In this document: positions 1 through 7,616 of the stretch, piece after piece
Numbering within the stretch: the first letter of the stretch is position 1
Layout of the letters: the number at the start of each line of letters is the position of its first letter
From: CAWCDJ01 sp963836015
Lineage (GTDB): Bacteria > Acidobacteriota > Terriglobia > Bryobacterales > Bryobacteraceae
DNA length: 64,000 nucleotides
Reading direction: 5' to 3'
NCBI GenBank assembly: GCA_963836015.1
Contig: CAWIIF010000001.1
Location: forward strand, 186,001 to 250,000
The notes under the pieces: model-generated
The model's database searches: none
What the model was told of the DNA's origin: nothing
What the model saw: only the letters and a program-made list of their open reading frames with translations
Translations under genes and position numbers: made by a program

Positions 1-441
1 CGGCAGATCTACGATGCGCCGCTGGTCCACCACCTGTGAGATAGAGTTTTCCTTGGTCTCGACCATGGCGGCGTTCGCGGAAACCTCGATACTCTCGGTC
101 ACCGAGCCGATCTGCATCATCACCGGGACGTCGATGTTACTGGCGACCTGGAGTGTAATGCCGGTTTGACGGTAGGCCTTAAACCCGGGCGCGCTCACTT
201 CCAGGACGTAGGGTCCGGAAGGTAGATTGGGAAGTTCGTACCGGCCGGTAACATCGGTTGTGGTCGCGTGTACCAGGCCTTTCTCGGTCTCGGTCATCCG
301 GACCGTGGCGCCGGCGATTGCCTGTCCGCTGGGATCGGAAACGTGCCCCGAAACCTGTGAAACAGCCACTTGTTGTGCCCATGCGCTGACCGAACACCCT
401 ATGACGGCTAGAACGGCTGGAATCAGCCTTCTGGTTAACAT
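1..441 (-). CDS. TonB-dependent receptor, Oar-like, N-terminal part (cut by window edge)
   Basis: Reading leftward from an ATG at 441, the frame stays open for 147 codons to the window edge. A signal peptide ending near ...SAWAQQ is followed by a carboxypeptidase-regulatory-like beta-sandwich (motifs VSGHVSDPSGQAIAGATV and GRYELPNLPSGPYVLEVSAPGF, about residues 27-95). The start of a plug-type region then ends in RRIVDLP, the usual lead-in to the LNGR motif of this family. A good ribosome site (GGAGGGG) lies at about 446-454. The product would sit in the outer membrane and import a ligand using TonB; the ligand cannot be told. The barrel lies outside the window. Confidence 0.85.
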   Translation of the reverse strand, partial: MLTRRLIPAVLAVIGCSVSAWAQQVAVSQVSGHVSDPSGQAIAGATVRMTETEKGLVHATTTDVTGRYELPNLPSGPYVLEVSAPGFKAYRQTGITLQVASNIDVPVMMQIGSVTESIEVSANAAMVETKENSISQVVDQRRIVDLP

Positions 442-554
442 ATATTGACCCCTCCACTCTCTAGGTGTAGTTCTCGCGGGGACCCAATTTCTACCCGGTG
501 GGCCTCCCTTTGTACGAGGTTACTTAGTCGTTAGCTGTAACGAGACTTAGCGGA

Positions 555-584
555 ATAATACGTCTATTGCCGTGGGGAAGTCAA
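555..584 (-). promoter_or_regulatory. sigma-70-type promoter for the TonB receptor gene at 1-441
   Basis: On the minus strand TTGACT (579-584) and TATTAT (555-560) are separated by 18 bases. Both boxes are close to the housekeeping consensus. Transcription would start near 548 and leave a leader of about 105 nt before the ATG at 441. Nothing else in the interval 442-615 looks coding. Confidence 0.5.
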
Positions 585-615
585 TGGCCACTTGGAGTGA
601 AATATGTCGTTAACA

Positions 616-1209
616 CTAGGTTGATTCGAGCGCTACCGCCGCTTCGGACTCGCCGTTTTCCGAGAGCAGATGCGAACCGTATTCGAAGCCTCTATCAAAT
701 GCCTGCAGGTTCAGTTTCTGCATGGCTGGCGGCACCGAATCCGCCACGGCCTTGCGCAAGGCATCCGCGTCGAGCAGGTTGGTGACGGCTCCGAAGAACC
801 CCACCATCACGATGTTCAGCACCACCTTGCGGCCGAGCTCTTCGGCCAGCCGCGTGGCCGGAACCCCGAACGCGCGCACGCCGGCCGGGTATCGGTCCAC
901 GCGCACCAGCTCCTGTTCGGTAATCAGGATCCCGCCTGGCTTCAACTCCGGCGTGAAGCGCGTGCAGGCCTCCTGGCTCATCACCACCAGGATGTCCGGC
1001 TGGATGACGTAAGGGTACAGAATCGGGTCGCTCGACAGGATCACCTGTGCGCTCGAGGAGCCGCCCCGCGCCTCGGGGCCGAAGCTCTGGGTCATGGTGG
1101 CATAGCCGCCCTGGAAAATGGCGGCGGCTTTGCCGATTACCGCCGCCGCCAGAATCACCCCTTGCCCACCAAATCCCGCGATCCGAATCTCCGTCAACAG
1201 TCGCTGCAT
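616..1209 (-). CDS. korC: 2-oxoacid:ferredoxin oxidoreductase, gamma subunit
   Basis: A 197-residue protein that begins MQRLLTEIRIAGFGGQG. The GFGGQG loop is the hallmark of the gamma domain of pyruvate/2-ketoglutarate:ferredoxin oxidoreductases. The ATG at 1209 is chosen because GGAGGT lies just upstream and upstream codons do not match the family; the open frame itself runs further back. It overlaps the end of the beta-subunit gene by 16 bases and is the last gene of a four-gene operon (ferredoxin, alpha, beta, gamma). The complex oxidatively decarboxylates a 2-oxoacid, probably 2-oxoglutarate, to an acyl-CoA with reduction of ferredoxin. The substrate is inferred from subunit architecture, not proven. 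Confidence 0.88.
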   Translation of the reverse strand: MQRLLTEIRIAGFGGQGVILAAAVIGKAAAIFQGGYATMTQSFGPEARGGSSSAQVILSSDPILYPYVIQPDILVVMSQEACTRFTPELKPGGILITEQELVRVDRYPAGVRAFGVPATRLAEELGRKVVLNIVMVGFFGAVTNLLDADALRKAVADSVPPAMQKLNLQAFDRGFEYGSHLLSENGESEAAVALEST

Positions 1210-2096
1210 GATACCTCCGGCTCCGCATAACGATCGCCCAGCGTCTCGGTCATCTGTGCGCGCAACAACTCGAAGTAGTCGGGACGGTCGCGGTCCACGA
1301 ACTTGCCGACCACGATCTCGCCCGCTTTCGTCAAAGCGCACTCGGAAGTCGGGGCACCGTTGCGGACCTTGCTCACTTCCTTATAGAACTTCATGGTGTC
1401 GAGGCCGTCGCCCATCTTGTTCCGGCGCTGATACAACGTCGGACAGGGGGACAGCACCTCGATGAAGCAGAATCCCTTCTTCTTCAGGATCTCTTCCATC
1501 GACCGGCTGAGCTGCTTCACGTGGTAAGTCGTCCAGCGCGCCACGTAAGCCGCGCCCGCCGCTTCCGCCAGTTGCACCAGGTTGAAGGCCGGCTCGAAGA
1601 CGCCATAAGGGGAAGTCGCGCTGATCACCTGCCCCGGCGTGGTCGGCGCGGTTTGTCCGCCGGTCATCGCATAAGTGAGGTTGTTGACGCAGATCACCTT
1701 CAAATCCATATTGCGCCGCGCGGCGTGGATGAAGTGGTTCCCGCCGATCGCAAACAAATCGCCGTCGCCCGAGTAGACCACCACCTGCAGCTCGGGATTG
1801 GCCAGCTTCAGGCCGGTGGCGAACGGAATCGCGCGCCCGTGCGTGGTGTGGAACGAATCGAGCTGCGCATAACCCGCCACGCGCCCCGTGCAGCCGATCC
1901 CGGATACGACTGCTACCTTGTCCAGGTTGGCCTTCGAGTTCTCGAGCGCCCGCGCGAAGCAGTTGACGGTGGTGCCGATGCCGCATCCCGGGCACCAGAT
2001 GTGCGGCATGCGGTCCATCCGGAGAAACGGCTCCACCGGGTTGATGGCATCCGCGGGAATCTCGTAGGGAACTTCCAGGGTCAGGTTCTCACTCAT
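1194..2096 (-). CDS. korB: 2-oxoacid:ferredoxin oxidoreductase, beta (thiamine-diphosphate) subunit
   Basis: A 300-residue protein with the WCPGCGIGT motif near residue 34 and the thiamine-diphosphate/Mg motif GDGDLFAIGG...ICVNN near residues 110-139. Both are diagnostic of the KorB/PorB catalytic subunit. Its start overlaps the alpha-subunit stop by 4 bases, a normal sign of translational coupling. It binds thiamine diphosphate and probably one [4Fe-4S] cluster, and forms the active site with the alpha subunit. Length is normal for the family. Confidence 0.92.
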   Translation of the reverse strand: MSENLTLEVPYEIPADAINPVEPFLRMDRMPHIWCPGCGIGTTVNCFARALENSKANLDKVAVVSGIGCTGRVAGYAQLDSFHTTHGRAIPFATGLKLANPELQVVVYSGDGDLFAIGGNHFIHAARRNMDLKVICVNNLTYAMTGGQTAPTTPGQVISATSPYGVFEPAFNLVQLAEAAGAAYVARWTTYHVKQLSRSMEEILKKKGFCFIEVLSPCPTLYQRRNKMGDGLDTMKFYKEVSKVRNGAPTSECALTKAGEIVVGKFVDRDRPDYFELLRAQMTETLGDRYAEPEVSCSDC

Positions 2097-3250
2097 CGGA
2101 CCGCCTCCACAATCGCCTTCAAAATGGCATCCGGATTGTGGACGCCCCCGCCGGCATGCGACACCGGGATCACCTTGGCCCTCCCGGCCGCCACACGCTC
2201 CACTTCATGCACCATCTGCCCCAGGTTCAACTCGGGCACCACGAACGCCTTCACCCGTCCCGCCAGCTCCGCGATGTGCTGGTCGGGGAACGGCCAGGCG
2301 GAGATGATGCGGAATTTGCCGGCGCGTAGGCCTTGCGCCCGCGCCATCTGCAGGGCCCGCTGCGCCACGCGCGACGTGATCCCATACGACACCACCACTA
2401 CTTCGGCATCGTCCAGATGCGCGGTCTCGCACAGGGCGCGGCCGTTCGAGAACGGCTTCAGCTTGTCCTGCAGGCGCCGCACCATGCGGTCCTGTGTTTC
2501 GATGTTCATGCTGGGATACCCGCGCTCGTCGTGCGTCAGCCCGGTGACGTGGAACCGGTATCCTTCGCCGGCCCGAACCATATCGGGCACGCGGTCGGCC
2601 TCCGGCTCGTAAAGCCGGAACTCCGCGGGCGGCTTTTTGGTATAGCGGCGCGGCATGATCTCCAACTCGCCCGCGTCCGGAATCACCACCTTCTCAGTCA
2701 TGTGGCCCACGCATTCGTCCAGCATCATCATCACCGGCACGCGGAATTCTTCGGAGAGGTTGAATCCGGTGATCGTCAGGTCGAAGCACTCCTGCGGCGA
2801 ATTGGGACACAGCGCGATGATCCCGTAGTCGCCATGAGAGCCCCACCGGGCCTGCATCATGTCCGCCTGGGCCGGCAGGGTCGGCAACCCGGTGGACGGT
2901 CCGCCGCGCTGCACGTTCACAAAAACGCAGGGTGTCTCCGTCATCGCGGCGTAGCCGATATGCTCCATCATGAGCGAGAAGCCCGGCCCGGAGGTAACCG
3001 TGAACGCCTTGGCGCCGCCCCAGACCGCGCCCTGGATGGCGATGGAGGCCGCCAGTTCGTCCTCCATCTGGATGAACACGCCGCCTACCGTGGGGATGCG
3101 GGCGGCGAAGCGCTCCACCACCTCGGTCGAGGGCGTGATGGGATATCCTGCGGCAAATCGCGCACCGGCTGCGAGAGTTCCCTCACAGCAAGCGTGATCA
3201 CCGTCGAGAAAATGAACACCCGTGAGAACACCCTTCGGATCAGCGTGCAT
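2093..3250 (-). CDS. korA: 2-oxoacid:ferredoxin oxidoreductase, alpha subunit
   Basis: A 385-residue protein from the ATG at 3250 (MHADPKGVLTGVHFLDGDHA). It carries the pyrimidine-binding domain with GYPITPSTEVVE and the MEDELAAS segment, then the C-terminal transketolase-like domain (ISAWPFPDQHI, PELNLGQMVHEVE). The open frame continues upstream to 3403, but that stretch overlaps the ferredoxin gene in another frame and has no similarity to the family. The start used overlaps the ferredoxin stop by 11 bases. It is the partner of the beta subunit in the same operon. Confidence 0.92.
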   Translation of the reverse strand: MHADPKGVLTGVHFLDGDHACCEGTLAAGARFAAGYPITPSTEVVERFAARIPTVGGVFIQMEDELAASIAIQGAVWGGAKAFTVTSGPGFSLMMEHIGYAAMTETPCVFVNVQRGGPSTGLPTLPAQADMMQARWGSHGDYGIIALCPNSPQECFDLTITGFNLSEEFRVPVMMMLDECVGHMTEKVVIPDAGELEIMPRRYTKKPPAEFRLYEPEADRVPDMVRAGEGYRFHVTGLTHDERGYPSMNIETQDRMVRRLQDKLKPFSNGRALCETAHLDDAEVVVVSYGITSRVAQRALQMARAQGLRAGKFRIISAWPFPDQHIAELAGRVKAFVVPELNLGQMVHEVERVAAGRAKVIPVSHAGGGVHNPDAILKAIVEAVR

Positions 3251-3458
3251 GTCGCGCTCCGAAGATGGCGAAATCCGGGCAGTACATCCCGCACAGGTCG
3301 CAGCCGCTGCACTTCTCCGAGGCGACGACGTGGGGTGGGTGATAACCCTTGGAATTATAAGCAGATGAGAGCGCGAGCACGTGAGTCGGGCAGAATTCGA
3401 CACAGAATCCGCAACCCTTACAACGTTCCACCGTTATGGCGACAAAGCCTTTGGCCAC
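3240..3458 (-). CDS. korD: ferredoxin-type delta subunit (2x[4Fe-4S])
   Basis: A 72-residue protein with two cluster motifs, CKGCGFCVEFCP near residues 14-25 and CSGCDLCGMYCP near 50-61, the classic 2[4Fe-4S] fold. The start is a GTG at 3458 preceded by GGGAGGGTTC. It is the first gene of the kor operon and would pass electrons from the thiamine enzyme to soluble ferredoxin or to the complex's own acceptor. The gene is transcribed away from the histidine kinase at 3594, so 3459-3593 must hold both promoters. Confidence 0.9.
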   Translation of the reverse strand: MAKGFVAITVERCKGCGFCVEFCPTHVLALSSAYNSKGYHPPHVVASEKCSGCDLCGMYCPDFAIFGARHAR

Positions 3459-3570
3459 GGGAACCCTCCCTTGAAATTTCAGGGTTACTTCTGCACGCTA
3501 CGGGCCAAATAGGACAATCGGAGCCCAATAACCCCGCGGGGAATTTAACACGGGCTTTACAGTGGCCTCT

Positions 3571-3595
3571 ATAACTAGGATTAGCCTATAGTTAT
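3571..3595. promoter_or_regulatory. inverted repeat overlapping the start codon of the histidine kinase gene
   Basis: ATAACTA at 3571-3577 and TAGTTAT at 3589-3595 are exact inverted copies separated by 11 bases. The right arm covers the first two bases of the ATG at 3594. It could be an operator, for example for the response regulator encoded by the next gene, or an RNA hairpin that hides the start codon. The sequence alone does not decide which. Confidence 0.3.
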
Positions 3596-5312
3596 GGAAC
3601 AATTCCGCCAGCGCGCCTGGCTCGCCTGGGCGTCGGTGGGGGTCCTCACGGCCCTGTGTGGGGTGCTGGCCGTCCTGCAATACCGTTGGATCGGGGAGAT
3701 CACGGCCGCGGAACGAGCCCATTTGGGGGAGCAGCTCCAGGTGCGACTGGGAACGCTGAGCCGCGCTTTCAACGACCAGGTGGCCAACGCCTGCGCGGCC
3801 CTCGAACCGGCCCGCAGCCAAATCGAGCAGGCCGGGGCGGAAAGGGCCTACTCGGACCGTTATCTGCTGTTCCGGGAGTCGCATGAGCCGCTGTTCCGGA
3901 GGATCGGCCTGGTGCTTCCCGGCCGGGACTCGGTGGATCTGCTGCTGGCGGACCCGGCCACCGGGAAATTCGTGCGCTCGGCATGGCCCGCCGACTGGGC
4001 GCCCATCCGGGATCGCATCCTGGCCCGCCGGGAAGGAGGTCCTCCGGGACCCATGCCGGAGTACGCCGGCGTGATCGAACTGCCGCGTTTTGCGCCGTTC
4101 GGTGGGGAACCCGGCCCGGGCGGACAGGACCGCCTGCTCGTCGAGCCGGACCTCGACTACATGGCGCGCACGCTGATCCCCGTGTACCTGAACCGGTACC
4201 TGGGAAATGACGGGCATCTCGATTACGACGCGGAGGTCGTCGCCGGCCCCGCCGGAGCGATCTACACTTCCTCTCCCGGCCTCTCGCTCGAGAACCACTC
4301 CGACGCGTCCGTTCCTCTGATGAGCGTCCGGCCCTATCCGTTTGGAGGACGCCGCGGCGGAAGAGGTTTTCGCGACGGCCGCGGCGGGCCGGCGCCGCCG
4401 CCCGAGCCCGTCCAAGGCCGCTGGCTCCTGCTGGTGCGCCATCGCGCCGGGTCGCTCGACGTGCTGGTGGCCCAGACGCGCACGCGCAACCTGGCGGTTT
4501 CCGCCGGGATCCTGCTGCTGATCCTGGCCACCACCGCCATCCTGGTGCGAGCCGCGCGCCGCGCCCAGCAACTGGCCGAACTGCAGATGAATTTCGTGGC
4601 CAACGTCTCGCACGAACTGCGTACGCCCCTCACCGTCATCCGCACCGCCGCCTTCAACCTGCGCGGCAAGGTGGCATCCCGGCCGGACCAGGTGGAGCGC
4701 TACGGATCGCTGATCCAGGCCGAGAGCGAGAGGCTGGAAAACATGCTGGAACAGGTTCTGCGGTTCGCCAGCGCCAGCGCCGGACACGCCATCCGGGACC
4801 GGGAGCCGGTGGCTGTGGAACACCTGATCGACGAAGGCCTGCGGTCCAGCCGGGCCACCGTCACCGGCAGCGGGTGGAACATCGAACGCCGCATCGAACC
4901 CGGCCTGCCCCCGGTCCTGGCCGACGAAGTAGCGTTGCGCCACGCCCTGCAAAACCTCATCGATAACGCCATCAAGTACGGCACCGAGGGGAATACCTGG
5001 ATCGGCGTTTATGCCTCGGCAGTCTCGGGAGACGGCGGCCCGGCTGTGGAAATCCGCGTCGCGGACCACGGCCCCGGCATTCCCGCCGACGAGCAGGCAC
5101 ATATCTTCGACCCCTTCTTCCGCGGCCGGCGGGCGATCCAGGATCAGGTTCATGGAACCGGTTTGGGCCTTAACCTCGTCAAGAGGATCGTAGAAGCACA
5201 TGGCGGCACGATCCGGGTGGTGAGCGAGCCCATGCAGGGGGCCGTGTTCATTGTGCGGATCCCTGCCGCCCCGCCGGAACGACAGGATGAGTTCGCGCAT
5301 ACTGCTGATTGA
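3594..5312 (+). CDS. membrane sensor histidine kinase
   Basis: A 572-residue protein with a first membrane segment at about residues 8-30 and a long extracytoplasmic domain without a recognised fold. That domain ends in an unusual Gly/Arg/Pro-rich stretch near residues 245-275. A second membrane segment lies at about 300-320. A HisKA domain follows with the phospho-acceptor in SHELRTPLTVI (His340). The ATPase domain has NLIDNAIKYG, DHGPGIP and GTGLGLNL. The response regulator gene overlaps its end by 26 bases, so the two form a cognate pair. The signal sensed is unknown. There is no clear ribosome site, and a dyad sits on the start codon. Confidence 0.88.
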   Translation: MEQFRQRAWLAWASVGVLTALCGVLAVLQYRWIGEITAAERAHLGEQLQVRLGTLSRAFNDQVANACAALEPARSQIEQAGAERAYSDRYLLFRESHEPLFRRIGLVLPGRDSVDLLLADPATGKFVRSAWPADWAPIRDRILARREGGPPGPMPEYAGVIELPRFAPFGGEPGPGGQDRLLVEPDLDYMARTLIPVYLNRYLGNDGHLDYDAEVVAGPAGAIYTSSPGLSLENHSDASVPLMSVRPYPFGGRRGGRGFRDGRGGPAPPPEPVQGRWLLLVRHRAGSLDVLVAQTRTRNLAVSAGILLLILATTAILVRAARRAQQLAELQMNFVANVSHELRTPLTVIRTAAFNLRGKVASRPDQVERYGSLIQAESERLENMLEQVLRFASASAGHAIRDREPVAVEHLIDEGLRSSRATVTGSGWNIERRIEPGLPPVLADEVALRHALQNLIDNAIKYGTEGNTWIGVYASAVSGDGGPAVEIRVADHGPGIPADEQAHIFDPFFRGRRAIQDQVHGTGLGLNLVKRIVEAHGGTIRVVSEPMQGAVFIVRIPAAPPERQDEFAHTAD

Positions 5313-5973
5313 AGACGAGCCGGGCCTGATCGTCACCGTCTCCGACCTGCTTGCCGGGGAAGGGTATGAAGTGTCTTCCGCGGCCGACGGAGAGACCGGC
5401 CTTGCGATGGCCTCGGACGGCGGTTTCGATCTCGTGATCCTGGACGTCATGCTGCCGCGCAAGAGCGGCTTCGAGGTCTGCCGGGAATTGCGCCAGAAAG
5501 GCGTGGACACCGCGATCCTCATGCTCACGGCGAAAACCCAGGTGGTGGACCGGGTAGTGGGGCTCAAGCTCGGAGCCGACGATTACCTCACCAAGCCCTT
5601 CGACCCCGCCGAACTGCTGGCGCGCGTCGAAGCGCTGCTGCGCCGCGTGCAGAAGGAGCACCGCATCCCGGTGCAGACTTTCCGCTTCGGCGACATCCAG
5701 GTGGATTTCGACCGCGCCGAAGTGCGCAAAGGACTGAACCCGATCAACCTTGCGAGCAAGGAACTGCAGCTTCTGCGCTACCTGGTGGATAACCGCGACC
5801 GGGTAGTGCCGCGGGACGAACTGTTGCGCAACGTGTGGGAGTACAGCAGCGAAGTGTCGTCCCGCACAATCGACGTGCACGTTGCCTGGCTTCGCCAAAA
5901 GCTCGAAGACAACCCGCAGATGCCCAAGCACATCCAGACCATCCGCGGCAAAGGCTACCGTTTCACCCCGTAG
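5287..5973 (+). CDS. OmpR/PhoB-family response regulator
   Basis: A 228-residue protein from the ATG at 5287 (MSSRILLIEDEPG). The receiver domain has the acidic pair E9-D10, the phospho-acceptor Asp53 (VILDVMLP), Thr81 and Lys103 (LTKPFD). The winged-helix DNA-binding domain (about 130-228) ends in the family signature RGKGYRFTP. It overlaps the kinase gene and is its likely partner. Its targets are unknown; the inverted repeat at the kinase start codon is a candidate. Confidence 0.9.
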   Translation: MSSRILLIEDEPGLIVTVSDLLAGEGYEVSSAADGETGLAMASDGGFDLVILDVMLPRKSGFEVCRELRQKGVDTAILMLTAKTQVVDRVVGLKLGADDYLTKPFDPAELLARVEALLRRVQKEHRIPVQTFRFGDIQVDFDRAEVRKGLNPINLASKELQLLRYLVDNRDRVVPRDELLRNVWEYSSEVSSRTIDVHVAWLRQKLEDNPQMPKHIQTIRGKGYRFTP

Positions 5974-6014
5974 GGTAGGCCTCCCGGCCTGCCCACGCGC
6001 CGGAGGCGCGCGCC
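5970..6014 (+). repeat. REP-like palindromic element, copy 1
   Basis: The core GGTAGGCCTCCCGGCCTGCC (about 5974-5993) folds into an 8-bp hairpin with a TCCC loop and one G-T pair. A second short hairpin follows (GCGCC GGA GGCGC). A near-identical element occurs at 60454-60496. This copy begins within the stop codon of the response regulator, so it would lie in the 3' end of that mRNA. The placement at a gene end and the tandem hairpins suit an extragenic palindrome family or a terminator-like mRNA end. Confidence 0.6.
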
Positions 6015-6139
6015 GTTAACCCGCGGCAAACTTTCAATTAAGAAGGTAAAGACTGGCCTTCACGCCACAACTTCCCGGGCTGCCGCCTGTTAGTCTCGGT
6101 GTGTGCCGCGTTTTCGAGCGGCGCCAGGAGAAACCCACG

Positions 6140-6610
6140 ATGAAAACCTTATCCAAAACAATGATCGCTTCCGCTATAGCAGCGGGCGCCCTGATGGCGC
6201 AGCAATACGGTCCGCCCGATCCCGCCACCATGGTGCAGCGGCAGGTCGAGCGTCTGACCGCCGTGCTGAGCCTCACCTCCTCTCAAGTCACCCAGGCCAC
6301 CACGATCTTCACCAACGCCGAGACGTCCATCACGCCTATCCGGACGAACGTCCAGACCTACCGCACGTCGCTTCAGACCGCGGTGAAGGGCAACCAGCTC
6401 GCGACCATCGATCAACTGGCCGGCCAGATCGGCACCGCGGAGGGCCAGATTCTCGGCATCCAGAGCAAGGCCGATGCAGCGTTCTACGCCATTCTGACGA
6501 CCGACCAGCAAACCAAAGTGAACGCCATGCCCGGCATCCTCGGCGGCGGACGCGGTCCCGGAATGGGGCCCGGAATGGGACCCGGACCGAGAATGCGCCG
6601 GGAACAGTAA
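6140..6610 (+). CDS. Spy/CpxP-like periplasmic protein
   Basis: A 156-residue protein from the ATG at 6140, preceded by CAGGAG. A signal peptide (MKTLSKTMIASAIAAGALMAQQ) is followed by a helical domain. That domain has two LTxxQ-like segments, LTAVLSLTSSQ and AILTTDQQTKV, spaced as in the Spy/CpxP family. It ends in a Gly/Met/Pro-rich tail with GPGMGPGMGPGP repeats. Family members are periplasmic chaperones or stress sensors. A role beside the two-component pair just upstream is plausible but not shown. Confidence 0.7.
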   Translation: MKTLSKTMIASAIAAGALMAQQYGPPDPATMVQRQVERLTAVLSLTSSQVTQATTIFTNAETSITPIRTNVQTYRTSLQTAVKGNQLATIDQLAGQIGTAEGQILGIQSKADAAFYAILTTDQQTKVNAMPGILGGGRGPGMGPGMGPGPRMRREQ

Positions 6611-6662
6611 CGCACCCAGCTCCGCCTGAACTGGGCCGTTCGAATTGGCTAGACTCAATACG

Positions 6663-7616
6663 ATGGAACTGGCCATTCGAGCGGATGACGTGCGCGCCGC
6701 CGCGGAGCGCATACGGCCCCTGGCACGACGCACGCCCGTAATGACCTCCGCGGGCTTCGATTCCGAAGCGGGCGTGCGCGCCGTTTTCAAGTGCGAAAAT
6801 CTGCAGCGGGGCGGCGCCTTCAAGATCCGCGGCGCGTCGAACCTGATCCTCTCCCTGCCGGCCGAGGCGCTGGTGCGCGGCGTGGTGGCGTACTCTTCGG
6901 GCAACCACGCGCAAGCCACCGCCATCGCGGCCCGGTACGTCGGCACCCAGGCCACCATCGTAATGCCCGAAGACGCGCCGCGCTCGAAGCTCGAAGCCAC
7001 GCGTGCCCGCGGCGCCCGTGTGGTCACCTACAACCGCTTCAGCGACAGCCGTGAAGCCATCGCCGCGGGAATCCTCAAGGAGACCGGCGCCACCCTGGTC
7101 CCGCCTTTCGACCATCCGATGATCATGGCCGGAGCCGGCACCACGGCCCTGGAGCTTCTGGAGGAGGCCGGCCCCCTGGACGCCCTGATTACTCCCGTCG
7201 GCGGAGGCGGGCTGCTTTCCGGCTGCGCCACCATTGCGAAGTACCGGAACCCCTCCATCCGCATCTTCGGCGTGGAGCCGGAAGGCGCCAACGATACCTT
7301 CCTCTCCATCATCGCCGGCGAGCGCACCGCCATCGCCCACCCGGATACAATCGCAGACGGCCTGCGCTCGCCCAAGCCGGGGGAGTTGACGTTTCCCATC
7401 GTCCGGCGCCTGGTGGAGCGCGTGATTCTGGTGAGCGATTCCGAACTGCGCGCCACCGTCAAATTCCTGCTGCTGCGCCTCAAGATCCTGGTGGAGCCGA
7501 GCGGCGCCGCTGCGGCCGCGGCGGTGCTGTTCCGGAAACTGCCGCCGGGCATCGGCTCCGTAGGGATCGTGATCTCCGGCGGCAACGTGGATTTCGAAGA
7601 CCTATGCCATTTCTGA
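6663..7616 (+). CDS. threonine dehydratase / serine racemase-like PLP enzyme
   Basis: A 317-residue fold-type II PLP enzyme. The Schiff-base lysine is Lys54 in GGAFKIRGA, the substrate loop is SSGNHAQA, and the phosphate-binding loop is GGGGLLSG. It lacks the C-terminal ACT regulatory domain of biosynthetic threonine deaminase, so a catabolic threonine/serine ammonia-lyase, serine racemase or hydroxyaspartate dehydratase is more likely. A TTG 18 bases upstream is an alternative start. It overlaps the following amidohydrolase gene by 13 bases, suggesting joint use in amino-acid breakdown. Confidence 0.85.
   Translation: MELAIRADDVRAAAERIRPLARRTPVMTSAGFDSEAGVRAVFKCENLQRGGAFKIRGASNLILSLPAEALVRGVVAYSSGNHAQATAIAARYVGTQATIVMPEDAPRSKLEATRARGARVVTYNRFSDSREAIAAGILKETGATLVPPFDHPMIMAGAGTTALELLEEAGPLDALITPVGGGGLLSGCATIAKYRNPSIRIFGVEPEGANDTFLSIIAGERTAIAHPDTIADGLRSPKPGELTFPIVRRLVERVILVSDSELRATVKFLLLRLKILVEPSGAAAAAAVLFRKLPPGIGSVGIVISGGNVDFEDLCHF

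Noticed and set aside
3498..5567. Minus-strand open frame of about 690 codons
   Set aside because: Antisense to the histidine kinase and response regulator; no conserved motifs.
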